The notes below the pieces were generated by a model, which was not told the DNA's origin, searched no databases, and saw only the letters and a program-made list of their open reading frames with translations. From JAAYJM01 sp964498585 (GTDB taxonomy: Bacteria > Bacteroidota > Ignavibacteria > Kapaibacteriales > UBA2268), in the NCBI GenBank assembly GCA_964498585.1, contig CAZCHH010000016.1, forward strand, positions 1 through 56,174: a stretch of 56,174 nt of DNA. The letters are read 5' to 3'. Position numbers and translations under genes: made by a program. Positions 34,127-42,852 of this stretch are shown here, piece by piece (position 1 is the stretch's first letter; every line of letters starts with the position of its first letter).

Positions 34127-36955
34127 TTAATGTGCTTCAAGCCAGTTTAAGCCAACTCCGATATTAGCAACAACTGGGACGTCACCAAGAAGAACGCTGT
34201 TTTCCATTGCTTCTTTGACAATATATTTCAAATCCTCAAGTTCATCTTTGGGTACTTCAAAAAGAAGTTCATCGTGAACTTGCAAAAGCATTTTGGCTTT
34301 AAACTTACTTTTCATTTGTGAATGAATTTTAATCATAGCAAGTTTCATCATATCAGCAGCTGTGCCTTGAATAGGCATATTCATAGCTGCTCTCTCCTCG
34401 GCTTGCTTTAAATTATTATTCTTGCTGTTTATATTCGGAAAAAACCGTTTCCTTCCGAGCAGTGTTTCCGTATATCCACACTTTTCAGTTTGGGCAATTG
34501 TATTTTCTATATATCTTTTAATACCGGGATATTTATTGAAATAATTGTCTATTATTGATTTTGCCTCTCCCCTACTAATTCCAAGACGCTGAGACAGACC
34601 AAAACTACCCAATCCATACATAATACCAAAGTTTACTGTCTTCGCAGTGCGTCTCATTGATGAATCCACTTTACTTATATCCACATCAAAAAGTATTGAT
34701 GCAGTTGCAGAATGTATGTCCATTTGTTCTTTAAAAGCATCAATTAAATACTTGTCCTGGCTATAGTAAGCCATAATCCGCAATTCAACTTGTGAATAAT
34801 CAGCAGAAAGCAAAACGTTATCTTTGTTTTGTGCAATAAATGCTTTGCGTATTTCTTTCCCGGCGTCAGTGCGAATGGGAATATTCTGCATATTAGGTTC
34901 TGTTGATGATAATCGCCCTGTGCTTGTTCCAGTTTGGTTAAACGTTGTATGGATTCTGCCTGTTTCCGGATTTATTAACTTTGGAAGTGCATCTATATAT
35001 GTGTTCTTTAGCTTTACAAATTGGCGATAATCTAAAACATATTTTGCGATGGGATAAATTGGTGCAAGTTGCTCAAGAACCTGGACGTTGGTGCTAAAAC
35101 CGGTTTTCGTTTTATTCAAAGGTTTTATCATCATTTTTTCAAATAGTATTGAAGAAAGCTGCTTGGGTGAATCAATATTAAAAAGTGTTCCAGCTTCGTC
35201 AAAAATATTTTCAGCTATTACATTTATTTCTTTTGTTAGCTCGCGGGAAATATCATTTAAAACAAATTTATCAATGAAAACGCCGTTAAACTCCATTTGC
35301 AAAAGCACTTCCACTAATGGAAATTCCATTTCATTGCATATTTTAGATAAATTTTCCTTTTCCAATTCTACTTCTAAAACATTCTTAAGTTTCAATGCAA
35401 GGTCTGCATCTTCGCAGGCATAATCAACAATTAACTCTGGTTTTACATCTTTCATTGATATTTGATTGCTTTTCTTTTCGCCAATTAATGAACTTATAGG
35501 GATTGGCGTGTAATTAAGCCATTTTTGAGATAGTGCATCTAAATTATGCTGCTCATCTGGATTAAGCATATAGCTTGCAACCATTGAATCAAATATAATT
35601 GGTTTTAGCTCAATTCCATACCTTTTTAAAATATACGCATCAAATTTGAGGTTCTGTCCGCACTTCCCTATTTCTTCACTTTCCAATATCCCTTTCAATT
35701 TATCTATCACTAATTCAATTTGTAGAAATCCTTCTTTATTTGAAATGCTGTTTTCTTTTTTTTCCTCAAAGAAACCAAAATCAAGTGTAGAATTGTCTTT
35801 TAATTGAATATTATTTTGCTTTTGCATAATAAAATAATTAGATGAATCTGTTGGAATATAGAATGCAAGCCCTTCTTTTGCAGATAATGAAATTCCAACA
35901 ATTTCACAGCTTTGCCTGTCAAGAGAACTTGTTTCCAAATCAACAGAAAGAACATTAGCCCGAGTAATAATCTCAAGCATTTCGTCAAGTTTTTGGGTTG
36001 TATTTACATTTCGATAATCCTTCTCCTTTGTAGTAATATTAGCCAAACTCGGTTCTTCTTTAGTTTCAAACAAATTGTCAATAGATTTGCCGACCCACTT
36101 GCTTTTCATTTGATTAAAACCAAGCTCGGTTAAAAGTTTATCTAATTTCTGATAATCTGGAGTTTTTAGCTCAAAATCCTCAATTTTAAAATCAAGCGGC
36201 ACATTTAATTCTATTGTAACCAAACGTTTAGATAGAAATGCAATGTCTTTGCTGGCTAATAATTTATTTTTAACAGAGGAAGATTCTATTTTACTAATAT
36301 TCTCGTAAATATTTTCAAGAGTAGAAAAATTTTGAATCAAAGGAAGAGCAGATTTATCACCAATACCTTTTACTCCGGGAACGTTATCTGAAGAATCTCC
36401 AATAAGAGCAAGATAATCAATTATTTGAATCGGGTCGAAACCAAATTTCGTTCGGACATTTTCTTCATCAACAATTTCGAATGGTTCGTCATTTCTTTTG
36501 GCTGGTTTAGCTAATTTGACGTTGTTTTTTACTAACTGTATAAAATCTTTATCACTTGTAATGCAAAACACTTCCAAATCACTTTTGCTAGCAATATCAG
36601 ATAAAGTACCAATTATGTCATCAGCTTCGAAACCGGGTATTTCAATTTGATTTATAGCAAAAAGAGAAATAAGTTCTTTAATTCTTTTTAATTGAGGAAC
36701 TAAATCTTCAGGAAAGCTCTGTCGGTTCGCCTTATATTCAGGATAAAGCTTGTGTCGGAAAGTCGGCTCTTTTGTATCAAAAACAACCGCCAGATAGTCT
36801 GGTTTCTCTCTTTCAAGAATTGAAGTAAGAATATTTGCGAAGCCGAAAATTGCAGATGTTGGCTCTCCGCTTGCAGATTTCAGATTTGAACTGAAAAGCC
36901 CGTAGTATGAACGAAAAACAAGCGACATTCCGTCAATTAAAAATAACTTTTTCAT
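34127..36955 (-). CDS. polA: DNA polymerase I
   Basis: Repair and Okazaki-fragment polymerase, 942 residues, with all three activities. The 5'-3' nuclease is at about 1-290 (FLIDGMSLVFRSYYG, GFEADDIIGTLSDIA, GDSSDNVPGVKGIGDKSA). The proofreading domain is at about 320-510: SVDLETSSL keeps Asp and Glu of Exo I, and YACEDADLAL keeps the Exo III Tyr and Asp, so proofreading should work. The polymerase is at about 540-942, with LLSADYSQVELRIMAYYS (motif A), RRTAKTVNFGIMYGLGSFG (O helix) and LLQVHDELLFEV (motif C). Length and order are standard. The ATG at 36955 starts MKKLFLIDGMSLVFRS. It is transcribed alone, convergent with the SDR gene. Confidence 0.97.
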   Translation of the reverse strand: MKKLFLIDGMSLVFRSYYGLFSSNLKSASGEPTSAIFGFANILTSILEREKPDYLAVVFDTKEPTFRHKLYPEYKANRQSFPEDLVPQLKRIKELISLFAINQIEIPGFEADDIIGTLSDIASKSDLEVFCITSDKDFIQLVKNNVKLAKPAKRNDEPFEIVDEENVRTKFGFDPIQIIDYLALIGDSSDNVPGVKGIGDKSALPLIQNFSTLENIYENISKIESSSVKNKLLASKDIAFLSKRLVTIELNVPLDFKIEDFELKTPDYQKLDKLLTELGFNQMKSKWVGKSIDNLFETKEEPSLANITTKEKDYRNVNTTQKLDEMLEIITRANVLSVDLETSSLDRQSCEIVGISLSAKEGLAFYIPTDSSNYFIMQKQNNIQLKDNSTLDFGFFEEKKENSISNKEGFLQIELVIDKLKGILESEEIGKCGQNLKFDAYILKRYGIELKPIIFDSMVASYMLNPDEQHNLDALSQKWLNYTPIPISSLIGEKKSNQISMKDVKPELIVDYACEDADLALKLKNVLEVELEKENLSKICNEMEFPLVEVLLQMEFNGVFIDKFVLNDISRELTKEINVIAENIFDEAGTLFNIDSPKQLSSILFEKMMIKPLNKTKTGFSTNVQVLEQLAPIYPIAKYVLDYRQFVKLKNTYIDALPKLINPETGRIHTTFNQTGTSTGRLSSTEPNMQNIPIRTDAGKEIRKAFIAQNKDNVLLSADYSQVELRIMAYYSQDKYLIDAFKEQMDIHSATASILFDVDISKVDSSMRRTAKTVNFGIMYGLGSFGLSQRLGISRGEAKSIIDNYFNKYPGIKRYIENTIAQTEKCGYTETLLGRKRFFPNINSKNNNLKQAEERAAMNMPIQGTAADMMKLAMIKIHSQMKSKFKAKMLLQVHDELLFEVPKDELEDLKYIVKEAMENSVLLGDVPVVANIGVGLNWLEAH

Positions 36956-37344
36956 TTTATTTTATTTTTCTTATATTTATTATTAAATTAAATTGAAATA
37001 ATCAAATTATTGTCATAAATTTGTTTTTAATATAATTAATTTTTTCTATAAAATTAAATGAATAATAGAAAAAATATAAACAATAATGGAAATGACAGCA
37101 ATTTATTTAATGACAATTTATAATTAAACAATGAAGTAAACGGCTTAAAAGCAAAAAATTATTTTTTTGAATTAACAAATATTAAAGGATAAAAAATTAA
37201 TACATTTATAAAAGAAAGAAAGAATAAAAAACTGTTCAAAATCTATAAAAAATAGTGTGATTATATTATTTCGGCAATTTTATCAAAACTTTAAGGTAGA
37301 TTTTTCGTAATAAATAAAAAAAATAAAATATTCATTATATCGTT
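36956..37344. other. Very AT-rich gene-free stretch between divergent polA and the T9SS protein
   Basis: Mostly A and T with short homopolymer runs. TAAATTTG near 37014 matches the -7 box on the plus strand but is over 300 bases from the next gene. No RNA gene or repeat element is seen. Confidence 0.4.
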
Positions 37345-37944
37345 ATGATGAATAATAATCCATATAATTATAGATGGTTTAAAAAACAAAAAATTAATAA
37401 AATGATAATGAAAAAAATTAAATTGATTTTTAACAAAAGGAATCTGTTAATTTCTTATTTTCTGCCTGTTTTTGTAATTCTTTCTATGTTTATTTCTCTC
37501 AACAGTAATTTAAAAAGTCAAACGAATTATAATGATTTAATTTCTCCCACTGCAAGTCGAAGTCAAAAAATCTATTTAAGAGAATTTATGATTGAAGATA
37601 ATTCTATCACTAAGCCAGTCAATAAAGACAAAAAGTTGAAAAGCAGCGATACCAAGGGCGATTCAACTATTAAACGAATAAATAAAATTACATCTATTTT
37701 AGAAAGAAGAGATGGAGAAGGTTATTACCTGTTGTTAGAACTTGAAGATTACGAACAGCGTATTCAAATTGCTGCATATAATCTACTCGGGAAAAAAGTT
37801 CTTGATATTTATAACGGCATTCCTATTAATGACCCAGACTACCGTTACGATATTATGACGAATAATTTACCCAATGGAGTTTATATTTGTTTTGTCTTCG
37901 GTAAAAACTTTCGGCTGCAGGAAAAGTTTGTCGTTTCGAGATAA
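37345..37944 (+). CDS. Small secreted protein with a type IX secretion C-terminal domain
   Basis: 199 residues. The N-terminal basic region and helix (ISYFLPVFVILSMFISLN) act as a signal peptide; Met22 (37408, MKKIKLIFNK) or Met20 are more natural starts than the first ATG. A lysine- and serine-rich linker (about 65-125) leads to a C-terminal domain of about 75 residues: RIQIAAYNLLGKKVLDIYNG, then NLPNGVYICFVFGKNF and KFVVSR. This is the beta-sandwich layout of the T9SS type A sorting signal (xYNLLGKKV... LPNGVY... KxVV). There is little else in the mature protein, so it may be a stand-alone CTD-like surface protein. It indicates that the organism has a T9SS. Confidence 0.75.
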   Translation: MMNNNPYNYRWFKKQKINKMIMKKIKLIFNKRNLLISYFLPVFVILSMFISLNSNLKSQTNYNDLISPTASRSQKIYLREFMIEDNSITKPVNKDKKLKSSDTKGDSTIKRINKITSILERRDGEGYYLLLELEDYEQRIQIAAYNLLGKKVLDIYNGIPINDPDYRYDIMTNNLPNGVYICFVFGKNFRLQEKFVVSR

Positions 37945-38155
37945 TATAGTTGAAAATTACTAACTACTTCTAAAAATTTTTTGAGCTATCATAATTGCTT
38001 TTGTAGTATATTATAACGCTATTTCGAATTAAACCAATTTTTTTTTAAAAGTTAAATCTTTTAACATTACTGTCCAATCTAAATTTACTAACATTTATTC
38101 TATCCCAGAGTAAGACTTGTAAATTTTACTGAGTTCTAAAAATTTAATTCTCCCT

Positions 38156-38204
38156 GTCAATCCGATCCACTAATAAAGGAAACCTTCATTTAAATGGAGA
38201 TGAC
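38156..38204. repeat. R3 element (49 bp), forward
   Basis: Starts GTCAATCCGATCC and ends AAATGGAGATGAC, with an inverted AAAGG/CCTT core. It is first in an R3-R3-R1-R3-R1 array that runs to 38519. Confidence 0.75.
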
Positions 38205-38217
38205 ATCACTATATATT

Positions 38218-38268
38218 GTCATTTCGAACCCCAAGATAAAGCAAGTGCTTTATTTAAATGGAAATGAC
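38218..38268. repeat. R3 element (51 bp), forward
   Basis: Starts GTCATTTCGAACCCCAAG and ends AAATGGAAATGAC. AAAGCAAGTGCTTT forms the central hairpin. This is the clearest R3 copy. Confidence 0.88.
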
Positions 38269-38280
38269 ATAAATAAATGT

Positions 38281-38361
38281 GTCATTCTGAGCACAGCGAA
38301 GAATCCAGAATATTTCCTTTAAACCACTATTCTCTGGATTCTTCACTTCGTTAAGAACGAC
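38281..38361. repeat. R1 element (81 bp)
   Basis: Starts GTCATTCTGAGCACAGCG and ends CGTTAAGAACGAC. It lies in the first unit of the 159-bp duplication. Confidence 0.85.
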
Positions 38362-38376
38362 CGACAAAAAAGCGAT

Positions 38377-38427
38377 GTCATTGGCAACCCCAAGATAAAG
38401 CATGTGCTTTATTTAAATGGAGATGAC
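38377..38427. repeat. R3 element (51 bp), forward
   Basis: Starts GTCATTGGCAACCCC and ends AAATGGAGATGAC. It bridges the two units of the 159-bp duplication. Confidence 0.85.
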
Positions 38428-38439
38428 ATAAATAAATGT

Positions 38440-38519
38440 GTCATTCTGAGCACAGCGAAGAATCCAGAAAAAAACTTTAATACAGAATCCTCTGGATTCT
38501 TCACTTCGTTAAGAACGAC
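38440..38519. repeat. R1 element (80 bp)
   Basis: Starts GTCATTCTGAGCACAGCG and ends GTTAAGAACGAC. It is the second-unit counterpart of 38281-38361. Confidence 0.85.
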
Positions 38520-38606
38520 CGACAAACGTAACGATATCATTGGCAACTCACAATTAAACAGGAAAAAGTTAAAAAAACAGCATAATAAAAAAAAATAATA
38601 TTTTCT

Positions 38607-38637
38607 TTTGTTATATCAGAAAAAAAACTTAATTTTG
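38607..38637 (+). promoter_or_regulatory. Bacteroidota-type promoter for the tRNA pair
   Basis: TTTG at 38607-38610, 19 bases, TAATTTTG at 38630-38637. It has the same spacing and boxes as the promoter at 10715. Initiation would be about 4 bases before tRNA-Ala. Confidence 0.75.
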
Positions 38638-38647
38638 TAAATCGTTT

Positions 38648-38720
<73 letters not shown>

Positions 38721-38738
38721 CGCCCAAAAGACAAAAAT

Positions 38739-38811
38739 TGCCCTGTGGTGTAATTGGCAACACGCCTGACTCTGGATCAGGAAAGTTCAGGTTCGACCCC
38801 TGACAGGGCAG
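38739..38811 (+). tRNA. tRNA-Gln (anticodon CTG)
   Basis: A 73-base cloverleaf with acceptor TGCCCTG/CAGGGCA and anticodon stem CCTGA/TCAGG around CTCTGGA, so anticodon CTG (codon CAG). CCA is not encoded. A terminator starts 11 bases later. Confidence 0.95.
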
Positions 38812-38821
38812 CAAAAGAAAA

Positions 38822-38852
38822 GTCGATGAATTATATTTCATCGGCTTTTTCC
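38822..38852 (+). terminator. Terminator of the tRNA-Ala/tRNA-Gln operon
   Basis: GTCGATGAA pairs with TTCATCGGC (one G-T pair) over TTATAT, followed by TTTTTCCTTTTT. Confidence 0.88.
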
Positions 38853-38945
38853 TTTTTAAAAAAGAACATAAAGAAAAAACATCACTACCATTCTAAATTC
38901 CACAATAAATCAAATGCCTAAAAAAAATGATGACATACTTAGTCT

Positions 38946-38996
38946 GACATTCTGAATCCCAAGATAAAGCAAGCCCTTTATTATAATTGAGATGAA
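38946..38996. repeat. R3 element (51 bp), forward
   Basis: Starts GACATTCTGAATCCCAAG and ends ATTGAGATGAA; the end GATGAC is mutated to GATGAA. It is first in an R3-R1-R3-R2-R1 array. Confidence 0.75.
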
Positions 38997-39009
38997 ATCA
39001 CTTTACCCT

Positions 39010-39090
39010 ATCGTTCTGAAGCGCAGCGAAGAATCTCACAAGTCATTGCTAAAACAGAGTTTGAGATTCCTCACTTCGTTTCGGAATGAC
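39010..39090. repeat. R1 element (81 bp)
   Basis: Starts ATCGTTCTGAAGCGCAGCG and ends CGTTTCGGAATGAC, with clear inverted arms. Confidence 0.85.
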
Positions 39091-39106
39091 TGACAAACTT
39101 AAATAT

Positions 39107-39157
39107 GCCATTGTTAATCCACTGATAAAGAAAGACCTTTATTTAAATGATGATGGC
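39107..39157. repeat. R3 element (51 bp), forward
   Basis: Starts GCCATTGTTAATCC and ends AAATGATGATGGC. Both ends carry the same compensating change (GCCAT/ATGGC), so the inverted termini still pair. Confidence 0.8.
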
Positions 39158-39171
39158 ATAATTATCAATTT

Positions 39172-39321
39172 GTCATTCTTACGAATGTCAGAATCCACCT
39201 TATTATTGCTTTGTCGCTATTCATTTTTAGCTATTTCATTGAAGCATTTGGGCTTGCCCAAATGTATCGTGACGAGCTCACTTGCTTTCCCAAGATGGAT
39301 TCTGGCATACGCCAGAATAAC
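39172..39321 (-). repeat. R2 element (150 bp), reverse
   Basis: Reverse complement of the 150-bp element at 21567-21716. It contains TTTGGGCTTGCCCAAA and the GAGCTCACTTGC region in reverse. The ends are GTCATTCTTACG and GCCAGAATAAC. It forms, with the flanking R3 and R1 copies, a mirror image of the 21476-21779 composite. Confidence 0.9.
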
Positions 39322-39331
39322 AAGTAAAGAT

Positions 39332-39413
39332 GTAATCGGCATGCATTGTGAAGAATCCAGAGAATTGTTATTGAAAACACTATTCTCTGATTCTTAGCTA
39401 CACACAGAATGAT
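39332..39413. repeat. Decayed R1 element (about 81 bp)
   Basis: GTGAAGAATCCAGAGAATTG on the left and CTCTGATTCTTAGCTACAC on the right keep R1 arms and spacing, but the left terminus is mutated. The spacer to R2 is AAGTAAAGATG-like, the complement of that at 21557-21566. Confidence 0.6.
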
Positions 39414-39478
39414 TGGCTATTTATTTCATCAACATTTATATAAAACATCTACTTTATCTGGAGTTAGATGTTCTGAAA

Positions 39479-39808
39479 TTACTTTAAATTTTCATAAGCA
39501 TCTTCAAGAGAATTATAAATTGTAAATAGCTTATAGAAGCCGGAAATTTCGAAAACATTTTTAACATTTTCCTGAAGGTTAACAATAACCATAGTACCAT
39601 TCTCCTTTTGTACTGCTTTTAAAGTACTAAGGAAAGCTCTTAAACCAAAACTACTAATGTAGTTTAGATTAGAGCAATCAATAACAACCTTATCTTCTTT
39701 TGCAACTAATTCGTGCATTTCAGTTTCAAAACTTGCTTGTGTAGAATCAATTTTCCCTTGTAATTCAAGAACTTTAATCCCATTTTTTTTGTACTCAGCA
39801 ATAAACAT
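39479..39808 (-). CDS. STAS-domain anti-sigma factor antagonist-like protein
   Basis: 109 residues from ATG 39808 (MFIAEYKKNGIKVLELQGKI). It is a single STAS domain of the SpoIIAA type: strand IKVLELQGKIDSTQ, then VVIDCSNLNYISSFGLRAFL, where the Ser of the ISSFGLR segment is the site that partner kinases phosphorylate in relatives. A terminal helix (FEISGFYKLFTIYNSLEDAY) follows. An in-frame ATG at 39877 would overlap the end of the upstream DUF389 gene and add residues without STAS character, so it is rejected. It follows the DUF389 gene by 40 bases, probably in one transcript. No anti-sigma kinase is in the window; its partner is unknown. Confidence 0.88.
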   Translation of the reverse strand: MFIAEYKKNGIKVLELQGKIDSTQASFETEMHELVAKEDKVVIDCSNLNYISSFGLRAFLSTLKAVQKENGTMVIVNLQENVKNVFEISGFYKLFTIYNSLEDAYENLK

Positions 39809-39848
39809 AATAACCTCGCAACTAATGTAAAAAAAATTTATTATGATA

Positions 39849-41258
39849 TTAATATATAAAAATTCTAATCGACTCATTTCCCATACGCAATTTAATAAAT
39901 TCTTCTAATTTAGCCGATATTTCTCTTTTGTTTCTTATAGTTAATTTTGGACTAACTTCAATTAAGCAGGTTGGAATATCAACTGAAAGAGTGTCGCTGC
40001 TTTTAGACAGAACTATTCCATAAGAAAAGGATTTTATTTGTGGGAAAAGAATGCTTGCTTCTTTAAAAATATTTACAATTATGCTCGTATCGGGCTTGTA
40101 AAAATCAAGTAAATTGTTTAAACTATCTATTTTCCTGTCTTGAAAACTGATTTTGTCTTTACTCATATCAAGCTGTCGGGCTACATTAATTGAAATGCTG
40201 GAAATTTTCTCATCAAAATAATCTTTATTTAAATTCATTTGTACAAGTTTTAAAACATAATCACTAATTCCGTAGTCACTTAATTTTCTGTTTAAAAAAG
40301 AAATTCTATTCGAATCAACAGGTTCACCTACTATAAATAGTTTAAAAATATTCATTGAATCGGTTTCAATTTTTTGCCAGTCAACAACTGAAGTAAAATC
40401 GTTATTTATATTTTCATTAATAAATAATTGAAAATTCCTTATAATTCTTGCATCGGAAACTACATTGTAAAAAATAACAGTGCTTGGGATAATGACAATA
40501 GCTGTAAAATAATATATCAAACGTCTGATTTTTACTTTTTTTATTTTATCAAGATATATAGTATGTGGAAATTTTAAATATCTTACAAGGAAATAAGTAG
40601 CTAAACTAATGAAAACGGCATTAATAAAAAAAAGATAAAATGCACCAAAGAAAAAAGCATAATTGCCTGTTGCTAAACCAAAACCAGCAGTGCAAAGTGG
40701 CGGCATAAGAGCAGTAGCAATAGCTACTCCCGGTATCACTGTTGGAACTTCTTTGCGTGAATTAGCAACAATTCCGGCAAGACCTCCGAAAATAGCAACT
40801 CCAACATCAAGAAGTGTAGGAGTTGTCCTAGCTGCTAATTCACTTGTTATCTGCCCTAAAGGTGTAAGTAGAAAATATACCGTACTTGTCAGTAAACTAA
40901 TTACAAAAGCTGCTATGAAGTTCTTAAGTGAAATTTGCAATAATTCTTTATCTGTTATACCTATGCTTAACCCAACTCCTAATATTGGCGACATTAGAGG
41001 AGATATTAGCATAGCTCCTATAATTATAGCTGTTGAGTTTGTGTCTAAACCAATTGAAGCCAGCATAGCTGAACAAATCAATATCCAAATGTTAGTACCT
41101 CTGAGGGGAATTCCTTTTTTTATACTTGCTATAGTTCCTTCTACATCTGTTCCCTCTTTTATGGAAAACCAATTATTTATTACATCATAAATAATATGAT
41201 AAATATAATTTAAAAAAATTCGGAACGCTCTTTTTATTTTTCTTATATTTTCACTCAT
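39849..41258 (-). CDS. DUF389 family inner-membrane protein
   Basis: 469 residues. The DUF389 (TIGR00341) core occupies about 45-265 and is recognised by RGTNIWILICSAMLASIGLD, then GAMLISPLMSPILGVGLSIG, EVPTVIPGVAIATALMPPLC and the following hydrophobic run. Six or seven membrane helices are predicted up to about residue 265. A soluble C-terminal part follows, with a possible coiled segment near 340-360 and an OB/BON-like alpha-beta end (SVDIPTCLIEVSPKLTIRNK). The role of DUF389 proteins is not known. The downstream STAS gene, 40 bases away and likely co-transcribed, recalls membrane carriers that are controlled by STAS domains; that link is inference. Confidence 0.88.
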   Translation of the reverse strand: MSENIRKIKRAFRIFLNYIYHIIYDVINNWFSIKEGTDVEGTIASIKKGIPLRGTNIWILICSAMLASIGLDTNSTAIIIGAMLISPLMSPILGVGLSIGITDKELLQISLKNFIAAFVISLLTSTVYFLLTPLGQITSELAARTTPTLLDVGVAIFGGLAGIVANSRKEVPTVIPGVAIATALMPPLCTAGFGLATGNYAFFFGAFYLFFINAVFISLATYFLVRYLKFPHTIYLDKIKKVKIRRLIYYFTAIVIIPSTVIFYNVVSDARIIRNFQLFINENINNDFTSVVDWQKIETDSMNIFKLFIVGEPVDSNRISFLNRKLSDYGISDYVLKLVQMNLNKDYFDEKISSISINVARQLDMSKDKISFQDRKIDSLNNLLDFYKPDTSIIVNIFKEASILFPQIKSFSYGIVLSKSSDTLSVDIPTCLIEVSPKLTIRNKREISAKLEEFIKLRMGNESIRIFIY

Positions 41259-41343
41259 TCATTTTCATTCAAAATATTTATAACAATCCAAATTACAAAA
41301 TTTAAGAATTTTTAAAAAGAAATATTATTCTAAATCTTCTCAC

Positions 41344-41360
41344 GATGACTTGAAGTCATC
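41344..41360. repeat. GATGACT/AGTCATC hairpin
   Basis: Seven-base perfect arms over TGA, related to the hairpin at 30009-30025. It lies upstream of the DUF389 gene. Confidence 0.45.
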
Positions 41361-41464
41361 AATGAGTTGTTCTGGATAATAATTTAATTTTTCTTAAAGT
41401 CAGAAAAAACTTCTTACAGCAGAGAAAAAGATTTATGTAAAATGCAAACATAGAAAATTTCCGT

Positions 41465-41481
41465 CCCAAGAGCAACTTGGG
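41465..41481. repeat. CCCAAG/CTTGGG hairpin (copy 3 of 3)
   Basis: CCCAAG (41465-41470) and CTTGGG (41476-41481) pair over AGCAA. It lies 33 bases past the gcdH-like stop and may mark the 3' end of that transcript. Confidence 0.45.
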
Positions 41482-41513
41482 AAAGAGTTGGAAACAAATA
41501 AACAAATAAACAT

Positions 41514-42677
41514 CTAATAATATGCTGGCATTCCAGTAATATCTTCTCCAAGAATTAAGGTATGAATATCATGAGTGCCTTCGTAAGTCTTTACTGATTC
41601 TAAATTCGCAGAGTGCCGCATTATTGGATATTCACCGAGAATACCATTAGCTCCGTGAATTTCGCGGGCAATACGAGCAGCATTAAGAGCAATTTCCACA
41701 TTATTTCTTTTTGCTAATGAAACCTGTTGAAAAGTAGCTCTGTTCTCATCTTTAAGTCGACCAAGGCGGTAAGCAACTAGTTGAGCTTTAGTTATTTCAT
41801 TTAGCATCCATACTAATTTATCTTGAATCATTTGGAAACCTGCTATGGGTTTAGCAAACTGAATACGCGTTTTAGCATATTCTAATGCAGAATCGTAAAC
41901 TGAAAGTGCAGCACCTATAGCACCCCATGCAATACCATATCTTGCCTGGGTAAGACAGCTTAAAGGGCCTCGCAATCCTTCAATATGTAAAATATTTTCT
42001 TCAGGTATTTCGCAATCCTGGAAAATAAGTTCAGAAGTAACTGAAGCACGTAGAGAATGCTTCCCTTTCATATCAGGTGCTGAAAAGCCGGGAGTACCTT
42101 TTTCCACGATAAAACCATGAACAACATTTTCGAGTTTAGCCCAAACAATAGCAATATCAGCAAGGGAACCGTTTGTAATCCACATTTTAGCGCCATTAAT
42201 CAAAAATCCATTTGATGTCTTTTTTGCATTTGTAATCATACCACCGGGATTTGAGCCATAATCTGGCTCCGTCAGTCCGAAACAGCCAATAGCATCGCCA
42301 GACGCAAGTTTGGGAAGCCATTTATTCTTTTGCTCTTCAGTTCCGTATTTGAAAAGAGGATACATAACAAGTGAATTTTGGACTGAGGCAGCGGAGCGTA
42401 TTGCAGAATCACCTCGTTCAAGCTCTTGCATTGCAAGCCCGTAGCTTGTGTAATTAGCTTCAGCTCCACCAAATTCCTGAGGAATAGTAATACCAAAAAG
42501 CCCAAGCTCAGCCATTCTTTTGAATAAATGAGTAGGACAGCTTGCTGCCTGGTATTGCTCTTCTATAATCGGAATTACTTCTTCGTCGACAAAACTGCGG
42601 ACAGTATCTCGGATAAGAATTTCCTCCTGAGAATAAAGTTCTTCAAGATTATAATAGTCTAATTGTGTAAATTGCAT
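41514..42677 (-). CDS. gcdH: Acyl-CoA dehydrogenase, glutaryl-CoA dehydrogenase-like
   Basis: FAD-dependent acyl-CoA dehydrogenase of 387 residues. Blocks specific to the glutaryl-CoA branch are present: ELERGDSAIRSAASVQNSLV, FGLTEPDYGSNPGGM at the flavin, KMWITNGSLADIAIVWAKL, LTQARYGIAWGAIGAA, and the catalytic Glu region ESVKTYEGTHDIHTLILGED. Glutaryl-CoA dehydrogenase makes crotonyl-CoA and CO2 in lysine and tryptophan degradation; a non-decarboxylating or related branch cannot be excluded. The start at 42677 (MQFTQLDYYNLEELYS) gives the usual length. It is transcribed alone and divergently from nusA. Confidence 0.85.
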   Translation of the reverse strand: MQFTQLDYYNLEELYSQEEILIRDTVRSFVDEEVIPIIEEQYQAASCPTHLFKRMAELGLFGITIPQEFGGAEANYTSYGLAMQELERGDSAIRSAASVQNSLVMYPLFKYGTEEQKNKWLPKLASGDAIGCFGLTEPDYGSNPGGMITNAKKTSNGFLINGAKMWITNGSLADIAIVWAKLENVVHGFIVEKGTPGFSAPDMKGKHSLRASVTSELIFQDCEIPEENILHIEGLRGPLSCLTQARYGIAWGAIGAALSVYDSALEYAKTRIQFAKPIAGFQMIQDKLVWMLNEITKAQLVAYRLGRLKDENRATFQQVSLAKRNNVEIALNAARIAREIHGANGILGEYPIMRHSANLESVKTYEGTHDIHTLILGEDITGMPAYY

Positions 42678-42757
42678 TGTTTCTCCTTTTATTTTTATAT
42701 ATATTTATAATCCAAAAAAAAAAATATTTGCAAAATACTAATTTTTTTGTAAGTATT

Positions 42758-42789
42758 TTTGTCAAATTAAGAAAATATTTGTATTTTTG
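42758..42789 (+). promoter_or_regulatory. Bacteroidota-type promoter for nusA
   Basis: TTTG at 42758-42761, 20 bases, TATTTTTG at 42782-42789. The start would be near 42796. The upstream TTTG is itself part of a second TATTTTTG (42754-42761). Confidence 0.72.
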
Positions 42790-42803
42790 TATTATAAATA
42801 GTT

Positions 42804-42828
42804 ATGGGCTGGGTAGCCCATTTTTTTA
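42804..42828 (+). terminator. Terminator-like hairpin in the nusA leader
   Basis: ATGGGCT (42804-42810) pairs with AGCCCAT (42815-42821) over GGGT, followed by TTTTTTATTATTTTTTTT. It lies between the predicted start of transcription and the nusA ATG at 42853. The gene on the other side runs away from it, so it cannot be that gene's terminator. It may act as an attenuator or a 5' stabiliser. Confidence 0.65.
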
Positions 42829-42852
42829 TTATTTTTTTTCTAAAAGAAAAAA

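Larger units (their letters stand above)
38227..38544. repeat. Tandem duplication, two 159-bp units of R3-R1
   Basis: Units 38227-38385 and 38386-38544 are the same length. Both begin AACCCCAAGATAAAGCA and carry most of one R3 and a whole R1 (80-81 bp). They differ by scattered bases, mainly in the R1 centre. Confidence 0.88.

Noticed and set aside
38404..38598. 64-codon plus-strand gene
   Set aside because: The frame runs through R1 and R3 repeat DNA and encodes only translated repeat sequence.
39086..39397. 103-codon plus-strand gene
   Set aside because: It lies entirely over R3, R2 and decayed R1 elements; the frame is incidental.
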